Source: Psilocybe azurescens (taxonomy: Eukaryota > Basidiomycota > Agaricomycetes > Agaricales > Agrocybaceae). From it: a DNA stretch of 64,000 bases. Shown here piece by piece: positions 47,412 through 58,567 of the stretch. The notes beneath the pieces were generated by a model. It was not told the origin of the DNA. It was given only the letters and a program-made list of their open reading frames with translations, and did no database searches. How positions within the stretch are numbered: position 1 is the stretch's first letter; each line of letters begins with the position of its first letter. The stretch spans positions 124,001 to 188,000 of the forward strand of contig JAJIRX010000876.1 in NCBI GenBank assembly GCA_023853785.1. Reading direction: 5' to 3'. The position numbers and the translations under genes were made by a program.

Positions 47412-47553
47412 ATTCTCTAGTAAGGACATCCGTCCAATTGATAGAAGCCTTGTCTAGCCAAACAATTTATTGACAACATCGCCCTCTATCCTAATGGATG
47501 GGCTGAGAGTTGTTGAAGTAAATCGAGCAAAAAGGCTCCTAACTACGGATAAG
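47412..47553. repeat. Dispersed ~140-bp repeat, copy B
   Basis: Offset 177 bp from copy A, so A and B form a tandem pair. It shares CTAGTAA upstream, CCAATTGATAGAAGCC, TTATTGACAACATCG, TTGTTGAAGTAAATCGAGC and AAAGGCTCCTAA. Confidence 0.8.
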
Positions 47554-48205
47554 AATGTTCTGGAACAGTGCATCCCTAGGAGTACACAGAGTGTGCGTTT
47601 GTATCTGAGAAATTTACTCGAGAAGTATATGAATCAGAGTTTGTAAACATCGGAGTACACTGGCTGTCAACTCTATGAGGCCCAGAGGCCCGAAATAGGT
47701 AGAATTACAGGGCCATACGCTCAAGCTTTCCGTAATATAATTGTCATGCGCTGGTGGACAATGCGTAATATGCTATTGCGGCTCTCCAAACGATTATGTT
47801 ACAAGTCGCATCACAAGTCGAGCAAGCAAACCCATTAGGTAGTTGTTTGGTCCATTCAACGAGGCGTGAGAAATAGTACTTCGCCGAATTCAACCTGGTG
47901 CCACTCATTCTCACCGCATTGTTAGCTTCGTCCGGTTACAACTCTCAAAGATAATTGCTACAAATCGTGGAATGTTAGAGAAGGACACGATGCGGTTTCA
48001 GCTTCGAGTTGGAGCTTTCAACTTGGACAAAGCTCTGGTCAACCTGAAATCGTGCTGACTGTGGCCTGTCTTCGTGGGTGGGCACGATAGCTAATAGTTT
48101 ATACTACAATTCTCTGTACGTTGAGAAGAGACGTACGATTTTTGTAAATAAGAAAAATGAGTAACAAATTAAGAAATTTGTACACCAAGTTAGGTATCTT
48201 CCGCA
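47554..48205. other. Intergenic, nothing recognised
   Basis: No coding frame or repeat supported. Confidence 0.4.
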
Positions 48206-48884
48206 TCACAGATAAAGTCCACCAGTGTATCCGAAAACTCTGATCATCGGCTTCCAGTAGTACTCCCGCGTCCTTTCATTTTGCACATACTGAATTCCGT
48301 GCAAACGGACATTTCTGATCGCGAAGTCTGATCTAGCGCCACCGCCTCGCCTGATTCGAGGTCGATTAATGTCATGAGTTTTGCCCTTGTCGTCGGGGCT
48401 GATTTTGCATCCTAGTCTCTGTTTGTGCTAATACCAGGCGGGTCCAGGTTTGTGTTCAAGTTCAGTCAGTATTGCGGCGATGTTAATGGATTTACAGGAA
48501 TCACCTTGATGAACTGTATCACGACTATAGACACGTCCTTGACCAGCTCAGCTCTTGACTTTCCGCCAGCCATGAGGCACTTCTGACCTATTCCTTCATA
48601 TCTCTCATACCCACGCCACTATAGAAATTCGTCATTTAGTTAGTAGATATACCGACTTCTTATGAACAAGAACGACCCACATGGATGCGAATATCAATAG
48701 CCTCGACTATGTCGGTCTCCTTCCGTTTTATCCACTTCTCTATATCCTCAGCACGGACTTTCTCGAGATAGTCCAAGGAGGGGAATGCGCCTGTATCGGA
48801 CTCGAACAGAATTTGATGTCCAACTCGAATATCCTCTTGCTTGTCGTCCTGAAGCCTATCGTGGTTCAAAGCTGGTGGTGGCAT
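48206..48884 (-). CDS. Conserved basidiomycete protein of unknown function
   Basis: Exon 1 (ATG 48884) reads MPPPALNHDRLQDDKQED then VGHQILFESDTGAFPSLDYL and EDIEKWIKR…EAIDIRIH. Exon 2 (about 48620-48505) reads WRGYERYEGIGQKCLMAGGK then SRAELVKDVSIVVIQFIK. A last exon reads RSDFAIRNVRLHGIQYVQNE and YYWKPMIRVFGYTGGLYL, with TGA 48206-48208. From memory this three-part pattern (…GRQILFESDTG…, …YxxIGxxCLxxGxKSRSEL…, …NERxxEYYWKP…) recurs in many Agaricomycete proteins without known function. I could not define the splice sites around 48480-48380, so the middle is uncertain. No signal peptide or membrane segment. Confidence 0.5.
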
Positions 48885-50013
48885 TGTGATTTGGGAGAGG
48901 AATACGCTATGTATATATATGTGTAGAGTCTAAATTTTGTAATTTGCGTTATGTAGATGCGTCGGTCTAGGAAAAATAGGACTCGTGTCTCAAAACTGTA
49001 CCCTCAGATTTCGAATTATAAGGTTCAAGATTTGAGTGGCACACTCGCAAAGCGGCGGTGGTATGCTAATTTGGGCAGGCCTTCCGGTGCTTTGTGCCAA
49101 GACCTCCAAGGGCCAACTAACGCTTTGCACTGCCTACTAGTTAGTATGATGTCTATTGCCCGTATTTCTCCATTTCACCAATTATACTATTGTCTGATAC
49201 TATTTTTCTCCCGTTCGAAGTTATAATGAGGCGCCATTATATAAGAGTCGATTTTACTTGATACCTAGTATATGAAAGAGATCCTACTATTTCGTATGTA
49301 GATATTTCTTCTGTTGCTCTTAACTGGGGCTCTATTGTTTTTGCGGTGCTTGGACCCTCTTCTATGACCTTGATTACCTCTCCGTCCCATAGATGCTTGT
49401 TAGTTGTGTCCCAAATATATAATGAACATTCAACAAGCTGCCGTAGCGAAGCGAGGCGCGGCTTGTACTCCAGTATAAAACAGTATATAGAACTAAAAAT
49501 AGATCTGCATGCTTGGGTCGCTGCGCTGCGGCTTTGGGAGAAATAAAGTAAGGATATGCAAGCATGTTGAAGCAATATTGTAGTCTCAGTAGTAGGTGGC
49601 TTATATCGTCCAAATGGACATTCTCAAATCTGTTCAAGTATGAGGCTTGGATCATTTTGGCAGCTCGCATGGCCTCAAGCCTCGTTTATAGAAGAAAAAA
49701 TAGAGATTTACCTGGATGAGCGAGGAGCAGAAGAGTCGACATTATCTTCACTGCTCTCCATAAGATCCGGTATGACGCTGAGTGACATGCAGTGGTTCGA
49801 ACTGATTAAATAGTTAACAGTGGACAGTGAAGTCATCTATATATTTTACTTATTTATATTGAGACTCAAAGAGTAAGGAATGTCATTTTATCACAAGAAC
49901 TGAGATAACCAACTGTTCGAATAGCTTAACAACCAAATATAATGAAATGCTTTGATAAGAAAGAAGCAAGATAGTAGGAAGAATGAAATATTGAATTACA
50001 ACACGTAGACTAA
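48885..50013. other. Intergenic with unassigned open frames
   Basis: Reverse-strand frames at 49237-49670 include a coding-like stretch (WDTTNKHLWDGEVIKVIEEG) that I cannot assign. No start-to-stop gene model. Confidence 0.3.
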
Positions 50014-50241
50014 TCATTCTATGCGCGTAGTTGTAGAGGGAAAAGGTGGGAAAATTATACAGCCGGCGAGAGGTTTCACGAATTCTGGTAGATGTTTACA
50101 ATCGTCACCGTCGACTTCCGTTGATAACGGTTGATACTGTATCGCAAGTCCGTAAATTTGGCCGCCCCGATAAATCGGAGAGCAAACAGTCTGTACAGCT
50201 CCATAGAAGAAAAAGAATGTGACGAATGCAGCGATTCGCAT
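50014..50241 (-). CDS. Small secreted protein candidate
   Basis: Seventy-five codons from ATG 50241. A strongly hydrophobic leader (MRIAAFVTFFFFYGAVQTVC) is followed by a short mature region of about 55 residues with cysteines in CSP, DDCKHL and AGCIIF contexts. The features fit a fungal small secreted protein, but no family is recognised, and one cysteine sits at the expected cleavage site. Single exon as read. Confidence 0.4.
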   Translation of the reverse strand: MRIAAFVTFFFFYGAVQTVCSPIYRGGQIYGLAIQYQPLSTEVDGDDCKHLPEFVKPLAGCIIFPPFPSTTTRIE

Positions 50242-50731
50242 TGCTGTTTAGATATTAAGTATGTTGAAAGGGGTTCTGGTCCTAAAGAAAGCGTATTACC
50301 AAAAATAGATTCCGTTAAGATGAGCGTGGCCTTCTCTGCTATTCCAGAGCCTAAGCGTCGACTAAGCGGTCGAGGTAAGCTATGCATTGAATTTTCACTA
50401 CGTCAAGCAAAAATGATTTGACTTACGAGACAAATTAAACGAGACAATGAGCTAGCAGAATCGGGAGGAACATGATTTTATACTGGAATTTTGGACCATA
50501 TCGGATAGAGATGGTCCCAAACGCTGGTTTCGACTGGACGGATCATACTATTCATGACTTCCATGGACTTCCGCAAAATCCAGTGCGAGCGTCTGGTCAG
50601 AAATAGATCTATCCTTGCGCAGGATGATTCTTAATTTAGCAGTTTCATTGCTGGATTTGGGCATCTGAAATGGACGAAATCGAGAATACATGGCGAAAGT
50701 AGTCACCTTAAAATCTCTTCAGGTATACGTA
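50242..50731. other. Intergenic, nothing recognised
   Basis: No supported feature before the MITE. Confidence 0.4.
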
Positions 50732-50733
50732 TA

Positions 50734-50911
50734 CAGTCGAACTCTTCTTAACTCATACCTCTCATAACCCATAGTCCCCAATAACCCATACCTTTTGGAG
50801 GCAACCAAATCGTCATTTCTCACTAAAAGTCACCTCTCAAAACCCATAACCTCCAATAACCCATAGCTCGTGCCGTCCACCGAGAGGCATGGGTTAAGAG
50901 GGGTTCGACTG
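50734..50911. mobile_element. pogo-type MITE, 178 bp
   Basis: Begins CAGTCGAACTCTTCTTAACT and ends …TTAAGAGGGGTTCGACTG, with TA on both sides (50732-50733, 50912-50913). The interior is CCCATA-rich inverted sub-repeats. The ends match those of the 13322-17680 element, so it is likely mobilised by the same type of transposase. Confidence 0.9.
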
Positions 50912-50913
50912 TA

Positions 50914-52440
50914 TACTATAGGTATACTATAGTCTCATATACTTAGTATAGCACTAGCCATGTGAGTTCGACGTGCTTTATGTGCCCGCAGATTATCGTG
51001 TTGAATTTTTGATGGTGGCGATACACGGAACCAGACTGATAACAGATAGAACGCTTCGCTATGCCTGGCATGCTCTATGGAGGAGCTATGCTCGCCGCTC
51101 GCCGCTTTCAAGGTTCTCACGAGGTGACCATCAAAAAGCCAGCGGATCACGTGGGCTTAGACATTTTGGTATCGGCGGTAGAGAGGGGGAGCAAGCTCCC
51201 CAATGGGTGATCAAATTTACCATCAACTGCACCAGACTGCACCTGCTCCCCGCACTACTAGTAAAAGGTTCTTAAAGGATCCATCTCAGTCCAATATCCA
51301 TCTCTTGCATTCGCCAGTGTGTGTGAAAGGCATACAGAATTTTACAACGACTTTGCACAGCTAAGCAGCATGATGTCTCGGAGCTAATATTAATAATGGC
51401 TGACTTTGTTCAAGAAAATTTGAATCGGGTCTCGGCTTTTCCGATCAAAATCACAGGTGTCGTGCTTTTACTATGGTACAAGACGGAGCAAGACGGTCCA
51501 TCGTCATACACTGTCATACACCGTATTGAATATTCAGTTGACTCGGAGTGCTTGTCAGCTGTAGCCAAGCTATGGCACTCTACCTAGATACTATAAAAGA
51601 CTTTCGGTCTGTTTTGGTCCAACGACTTCGCCAGTTACCAGGCCCAAAACTGCCCCAAACTGGTTTTGTGCCTGTCCGACGTCCGTACAATCGGTATATG
51701 CAGGTGTATGCTGGCGTACGCATGTGCGGACGACGTGGCGAATTTCGATACTTCAGCCCTGTTTTCTGCATTCAGATTTCAAGGGAAATTGGACGCAATT
51801 ACATGCCATATATGTACAATTTCCCGATGACAACCGGCTTACATTCCAGTACAATACCTACTATCGGGATTCGGCTTCACAAAAGACTTGGAAATGTGCT
51901 CTGGGGTTTATTCTAGTTTATTCAGTTTACCGCCTTTTATGTACTGTTCCAGGCCCGGCTGTATTTGTTGTATTTGATCATAACATCCTAAACATCCTCC
52001 GGCGACAAATTAGGATGATAAGTACAGCCCAGTACCCGCCGCTTTCATTTCTCCTTTCCAATTATTTGAAGTTTTTTCTGCTTGTCGTCGAACGATTGAT
52101 CTCCGTTCACGACAGTGAGATCCGTATTCGGCGCCGAAGAAAAGTTGTCCATCCATTTCCTCTCCCGACACACTCGCTTCGCCAATTGTAAGAGGGCCTT
52201 TCCTGTATCTAGTTCAAGTGCAGGATAGCAGGTGCGCTTCTTCATGCATTGATTTCCGATTAACTTGCTAAAGCATTTTCAGAGGCACGGATGTCTTCTT
52301 AAACGTATTCGATAAATATCATACGCTTTAACTTCCGCGCCCAGCTGCTCGCACCTCCCGTTCATCTTTCATCCTTCATCTTCACCGATCCCTATCCCCT
52401 GTACTTCAACAAATTCCCTCAAGCCGTACTAAGAACTACA
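50914..52440. other. Intergenic / upstream of the DUF6533-type gene
   Basis: Open frames on both strands lack motifs. A short direct repeat (CTGTCATACAC-like) lies near 51507-51525. No gene supported. Confidence 0.4.
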
Positions 52441-54780
52441 ATGCCTTTCGAACTGGATCTCACTATGGGGAAGCCAGCTCCCTGGACCTGGAGAACATGG
52501 TTAGACAAGGAATGGCGGTCAATCTCGTGGCAGGTAGAGCCCAATACGAATATCCTTTATGATTTGGGCTCTTCTAACCTCATACTCTTATCCGATCCAA
52601 TAGCCGCCTGTCTCACTGCTCTTTTATACGATCATGTTCTTACGCTAGATGTAGAGGTACGTGCCATCATCCACCTGAAATAGCCAACTGTTCAACATCA
52701 ACGTCTCGGGAATAGGTCGAGACAATGTGGAGGTTGGTTGCTTTCGGAGGGGTTATCAGAGTTGAGAGACGCTCATCACCAAATATTGGATTACTCGTTT
52801 AGGTCCCGACTTTCCATTCCGAAGGTTCTGTTCTTCTTGAATCGATACATCGTGGCTGGCATGCTCCTGTACGTTACCGTTGCTACTCGTCCGCTGAACT
52901 CCTCTTGACTTTCTGTGATTAGTTTCAATTGCATATGTATTTACTCGGATTGATTGTCAAGGTCTGAATTTCTGACGAAAATATTTAATCAGCTGCTTCG
53001 CAGACATTCCTGAGTCATGAGGTGCGTGTCCTTTTAACAGATTACTGAATCTGACTCTCATACGTTTATAGTTGTGTGTATCTTTCACATCAATTTTCGC
53101 AATCTGCCGATGGTCTAATCTTGGAATAGTTGCGTATTTTTCATGCGATGGTTAACTGTGTAAGGCTTGGATCTATCTCTATCATGTACTCAGTCTTATC
53201 AGCCTTTATTAATAGGGTCTCAATTACATCGACGATCGTGGTACAGGGTACGTATATCGGACGACATTGCATCATAAAGGGCGCTAACGAGAGTCTTTTT
53301 ATTAGGTATCATTGTCCTGAGAGTGTGGGCATTGCGTACGTCTTGGCATCCTTTTTCTTTTTTCACCTGTTGAGCTCGATACCTTCACAGACCGCAGAAA
53401 TAAGGTACGATATAACTTTTTCCATATGGGCACATCTTCTTACAGTACTATACTCCTCTAGTGGGCTTTGAGAGTTGCTTTCTTTTTCTACTTCGGTATG
53501 TGTGGGATTCATATTCAGACTGCCGAATCCTTCACTAATGTGGCGCATTAATTGTTATGTCTGAAATTTAGGAGGATCTTTCGCCCTGCTTGGCCTCCTC
53601 ATTCAAGATTATGTTGGAGAAACCGTTGAGCGTACGTCACTATTCAAAACGGTGACCATGAACTACTAACATTGAAACCAATTACAGTTAATACAGCCCT
53701 CGCTAGTCTTCCGGGATGTTATGCAACCAGTGTTCCATCCATTATTGCTGGACAATGGTTAGTCCGCCGCTCTGTTTATCGCAAGAAGGATTTGAATTTT
53801 TGGTCAGGCTAGCACCCATTATCGTAGAAAGTGCGTCAGAAATACTTGCCACCAATAGGATTAGAAGAGTTTACGGCTCTTATTATAGCTGTTCTCTTCT
53901 CCCTTGTTCTTTCCAGAGCGTTCTTCTGGTGGAAGGACGGTATACCCATGCCTAGGATTTTCTCAATACTCGTGTGTACTTTGGCTAACTTGTACATTCT
54001 CACCACTGACGTGCTTTAAGGCCCGTGATTCCACTCTTTATTTTTCAATGTAAGCATGCCATAAAATCGATAGTAGTTGCCTGGCTTACATTCTGTTCCC
54101 TTTACTCCAGCGTTTTCGGTAACGTTTTCGTCTCTTCAGATACTTTGGTTCGATCACTAATAATATTGGATTTTCAACTTCACAGCCCTTCTTTTAGCGA
54201 ACTACCTGATGTTCGAACTTGGTCCTGTTTTCCTATCAAGTCTTCTTGTGACGTTCGTTTTTGCTATTTCTCCCCAGTCTAACATGCCATCTAACAAAAC
54301 TTTCAACATAGACCGTCGACGACGGCTGGGTGTATTTTGGGCTCGCACATGTTGCTCAATCTTCGCGTCATGGCCGGACACAAAATGGTCGATGTCATGG
54401 GAACGGGTGAATCGACGAGCTTTGCTCTTCCAGCACCCAGAAGGCAGAGGGCTTATATCGACAGCGTTGGCATACTTGACGGCGCCTCGTCGCCCTATCC
54501 GTATCCAGCGCACACAGCAACAGTTCGGGACGCCCTCGATAAGGTGTTCGAAAGCCACAATCCCCAAAAATCCACTGAGGCAACCACTCTAAATCTTATT
54601 TTTCTACTATGTTCGACGTATCATAATCACTATGCATGGATGGATAACCGCGAATGGTTTAGATTTTATCGGATTACATTACTTCTGCAGGACCTTAGGT
54701 TCTATATTTTACGACATAGATTATTTATACCGGTCGACACTGTCTACCTCGAAGATATTATCAAATCAACACGGGCTTAA
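52441..54780 (+). CDS. DUF6533-type multi-span membrane protein
   Basis: Agaricomycete membrane family of unknown function with about seven helices. Exon 1 (ATG 52441) carries the signature LSDPIAACLTALLYDHVLTL then DVEV, continued after an intron by ETMWR. Later short exons read RLSIPKVLFFLNRYIVAG, GIIVLRVWAL + HRRNK, WALRVAFFFYF, GSFALLGLLIQDYV, ALASLPGCYATSVPS, PPIGLEEFTALIIAVLFSLV, RDSTLYF, LLLANYLMFELGPVFLSSLL and CILGSHMLLNLRVMAG, the usual last motif before a soluble tail. The order matches the family. A frame runs on to TAA 54778-54780, but the true end could be earlier. The junction after AGQW (53758-53760) joins in phase only if one G is missing there. Confidence 0.75.
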
Positions 54781-55079
54781 CCTAACAAAACATCACAGAT
54801 CAAGCGCCTAATTTGTCTGCTAGCACCATGACCCTGGGAATGAGAGCGATCTTTCCATTTTCCCAATGACGTAACTCTAATATAGGGCGGAATGTACAAA
54901 TTAGCGCCTATGTTTGGACCAATGTAATGTTATACTCAAGTAGACAAGGTCTCAGGGTGTCACGTCAGGGAATATAAACTACATAAAAAAGGACAACATT
55001 GGGGCTGTGGAGCTAAGCACCTCTATGACACGGGCAAGGACTAATTCGTTGGTGCCTCCCACCCCAAATGTGCTTATTA
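54781..55079. other. Short intergenic stretch
   Basis: Between the 3' end of the membrane-protein gene and the CsbD-like promoter; nothing recognised. Confidence 0.4.
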
Positions 55080-55111
55080 TGACGTCATTTTCCCCTACCT
55101 CCAGTATATAA
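55080..55111 (+). promoter_or_regulatory. CRE palindrome and TATA box of the CsbD-like gene
   Basis: A perfect TGACGTCA (55080-55087), the site bound by ATF/CREB-type bZIP factors, stands 18 bp before TATATAA (55105-55111), which is 54 bp before the ATG. The spacing fits a compact promoter, and bZIP control would suit a stress gene. Function is inferred. Confidence 0.6.
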
Positions 55112-55164
55112 TTGCCTGCATTCCTTGCTGAGTATCCAATTCGAAAACCAAACCATTACCTATC

Positions 55165-55640
55165 ATGTCTAATCCAATCTCACATCAACCTCTCACCGGT
55201 TCTGTTATCACCCATCACGTTCACAGTGAGAATGAACCCTTGCCCGGTGCCAGGGGCGCTGCTCCTGCCGTTGATTACACACCCGAGACCATCCAGCACG
55301 TTAAATTGCCGCCTTCGGAAGAGGGTGATACCCAGAACTTTACGCAGCATAAGAACACTGAGCACCGAAAAGAGACTCCTGTCAGTGGACCGGAGACGCA
55401 CGTCCAGCATCCTGCCAGTGGACCGGAGACGCACAACCATCTTCCTGCATCGCAGGCACCCACCGGCAAGGTCAAACTTGGAGACAAGATTGTCGGTAAA
55501 ACACAAGAGGTTAGCTTACGTGTAAATTTGTCAATAGACGGAAATGCTGACGAATATCTCTTCAGCTCGCTGGCAAAGTAATGCATAATGAAGGGCTTAA
55601 AGAGAAAGGAGAGTTGCGCAAGCAAGGCGACACCGTCTAA
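55165..55640 (+). CDS. CsbD-like stress-response protein
   Basis: Small hydrophilic protein, 139 residues. Exon 1 55165-55509, intron 55510-55565 (GTTAGC…TTCAG), exon 2 55566-55640 with TAA 55638-55640. The N-terminal two thirds are disordered and rich in Pro/His/Glu/Thr, with a duplicated unit (PVSGPETHVQH then PASGPETHNHL). The C-terminal KLGDKIVGKTQELAGKVMHN EGLKEKGELRKQG matches the short amphipathic repeat of CsbD-like fungal proteins (K.VGK.E..AGK…N..L..KG). These are linked to general stress, and their molecular role is unknown. The start is favoured by the TATA box 54 bp upstream. Confidence 0.75.
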
Positions 55641-55971
55641 TGCTATCCCTTGCGGATTTAAGTACCGATCAATGTTAAATATTTCAACTCTTTGATTGTA
55701 CCATATTCTAGTGTAGTAATTGTCAATTAATTCAGAATATTTCGCCCATAACCGTTCAACCCAAGCCCGTTTATTTAATGCAGTCAAAATACATATTTCA
55801 TTTCTTACTCTGACTCTCCGAATGACGTCGTATAGAGAAGCCATTGGCTTAGATATCTGCTCTATTTATAGTTCACAGTATCTACCTAAGCAATCCAGGG
55901 AAGTAAATAAGCGCCATATCAAGACACTGATCCATGTTTCCAGGAAAAGAGTATGGCGGTAACCCATCGTC

Positions 55972-56106
55972 AAGGCATCCACTCGGTTAATAGAAGCCTC
56001 TTTCAGCCTGAATTATTTACCGACAATATCGACCTCTATCCTAACAGGGGACGCCAGGCACGGGATTGTTGGAATAAATCGTGTGAAAAAGCTTCTAATA
56101 TCGGGG
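55972..56106. repeat. Dispersed ~140-bp repeat, copy C
   Basis: Matches copies A/B: CGGTTAATAGAAGCCTCTTTC, CCGACAATATCGACCTCTATCC, ATTGTTGGAATAAATCG. Confidence 0.8.
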
Positions 56107-56177
56107 CAACGCTTTATAGAAGGACAGTAATAGTGGAGGCAGAATGCATGATAGCAGGATAGGTTCAATCTTGACCA

Positions 56178-56307
56178 CATACACCGGTTTAATAGAAGGA
56201 ATTTCCAGCCGAATGAGTCACTAACAACATCGACCCCCACTTCGAGAGAGAGGAGACATTTGACATTGTTGGTGTGACTCAGGCAAGAGTGATCCTTCTG
56301 ATATCAG
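56178..56307. repeat. Dispersed ~140-bp repeat, copy D
   Basis: Offset about 206 bp from copy C, so C and D again form a tandem pair. It shares CCGGTTTAATAGAAGGA, CTAACAACATCGACCCCCAC, TTGACATTGTTGGTGT. Confidence 0.75.
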
Positions 56308-57891
56308 TTAGTTCCCTTTCATGGATACGGTGTGCACGCCCGAAGAAAGCCATAGTGCAGTACAGATGAGCCAGAGACTGTGAGTATGGGGTCTGTACCA
56401 AGGTCGAGGAGCGAAGGAGAATGTTTGAGATGGAAAAACACGATAAACACGATGGATTTTATAGCTCCAGAGCCTGTATATGCGGACAATAGAATACCAT
56501 ACCGTAAGCTCAGTAAGGTCCTTCGGCATAAATGTACAACAAAATATGGCCAGATGTCTCAGCCTGTAGTCGATCGTCAGTGGTCAATGGCAGCTGGACA
56601 ATGCGTGGGTCATATATGCGGCTTGGAATCATTGTTGTCGAATTTCAATGGACCATAATGATCAGTCTCAATTCTTTCTTTGGGCTCAAGACTCCACAGG
56701 CCATCTTATAGCTGGGCCTTCAAGAACCTAGTTAATAGTAGTGCATAACCCAATGAATTCTAACATAATTTTGAGCGCCGAATTGGTGCTCGTTGTTTGA
56801 GGTAATAGTGAGAAGTTAACGTTCATTCAGGAGATATACAGCCGGCCGATAAAATAATCAGATACATGGCAATGCAATGTAGATCTAGATGCGGCCCGTT
56901 ACTGAGTCGAAAGGCCTACCCCGTCTATTTATAGATTTATGTTCATGCATCAGTAGAGGCTAGTAGAGGTCACCTGAGACGCTGACAGGGGCAAGGACAA
57001 GTTGGTGGGTACATTTATAGCATGTAAGAGTATGTAGCACAGAAAAATGAATAGAAGTACAATGCGTACGAGTGGTCGATGATTTTTAAAAGTACTTACT
57101 GTGTAATATGGAGCTCGAGCTATTGTTAAATAGACAGGGGCAAGGCTGACAAGAGACATAAATTTCAAAGATACATTCCATATCATCTAAAGTGTTCTTT
57201 ATTTAATCGGTCTTGAGAAAATTATTGAGGCACTCTTGTTTCTTTTGTTTACTTTGATGACATTGCCAGTGTCTTTTAAGTAAAATGACTTTAGCACTAG
57301 TGATGGTAACTGTGCTCCGAAAGGCAAGTAAACCATTCACCAGGCACCTTGAAAGTATCAAATATTCAACCTCAGTAGAGGTATTCCAGACACTGAGGGA
57401 CCTGGCATGAATTCACGAACAATGAGGGAATGAAGTTCCAGAAAAAATCTGGGGCAAACAAGAATAGAGAGGTGATTGTAAAATAGTTACAAATTTCTTT
57501 GTACTGGTGAAAAAGTGCAAACACTGTTGCTATCGACAAAAGATTTATACTATGAGTGTTGGGAATGTGCTCGGACATTCCACAGTTCATCTCGTAGATA
57601 TTATTCTATCTTATTAATTGTCTTACTAATAATCTCTCAGGCTCAGCTATGCCATACATAAAAATAATTAGATGCTGGTAGAGTATTTTAGTTACAGTAG
57701 ATACATGTATATAAGTAGCTGCAAATTTTGTACAATAAAATTAAGAATTCCAAACATAAATTGTCAATAATGAGAAATACCAGAATGCATATAAGTTAAC
57801 TTATTAGATGCAACTGAATCAATGGGTGAGCAAAGAACATTGCACCAACTTGCTTGACCCCTTGACATACATCTCTTTGTCAAAGAGGGTA
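56308..57891. other. Intergenic; transition to CpG-poor DNA
   Basis: No gene supported. From about 57.2 kb onward CpG becomes very rare, as in the 7.4-19.3 kb tract. Confidence 0.4.
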
Positions 57892-57893
57892 TA

Positions 57894-58565
57894 CTTGTGC
57901 ATTCCAAAAGTGATGTTGCACACATATATTTGTTGTAGCTCTGCATCTATGACTCTGTATGCTCTGAAATTTTAATATGTCTCAGAATACATAGAATCCT
58001 ATGTTCATGCAAAATCCGACTTTTTCTATAATCTTCCTGAGGAAAAATTACAGGAAAGGTCAAAGAGCCAAAACCAAGTTCCTAATGAAGCTAAGTTTCA
58101 ACATGCTTATTTTTGAGGCTGTAGTACTAGTTAATTAGGTCTCTGTACAATTTAAATTATATTAAAAGCTGTAGTGGTTGAGAAGACATGAAGGTTACAA
58201 AGTGGCAAAAAGTGTGAAACTCATCAAATAGGCCTAAAAAGGGTAAAATGAGAGATTTGTTACCTTCATATCTCCTCAACCACTAAGAATTTAGATATGA
58301 TTAAAGTTGTCCCATGATGGATTTAATCAATACTACATACTCCAAAAAGAAATTTGTTGATTTCTCCCTTCTCCATGTAGTTGATTTTTGTCCATTTGAA
58401 TAAATTCTATGTTTTCTCAAAGAAAAGGTAGATTCACATTTCAAATTTTTACAAGGAATTAGATTAACTATCCTCTACCAATTCCCCAGAGTTTATGTTA
58501 ATCAAATATCTATTCATTTTTCTATTTCCAATTATGTGTGCAACATCACTTTTGGAAAGCACAAG
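57894..58565. mobile_element. TA-flanked MITE-like element, 672 bp
   Basis: Left end CTTGTGCATTCCAAAAGTGA (57894) and the complement of the right end CTTGTGCTTTCCAAAAGTGA (ending 58565) match over about 33 bp with one mismatch. TA lies on both sides (57892-57893, 58566-58567), suggesting Tc1/mariner-type mobilisation. The interior is AT-rich and non-coding. Confidence 0.8.
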
Positions 58566-58567
58566 TA

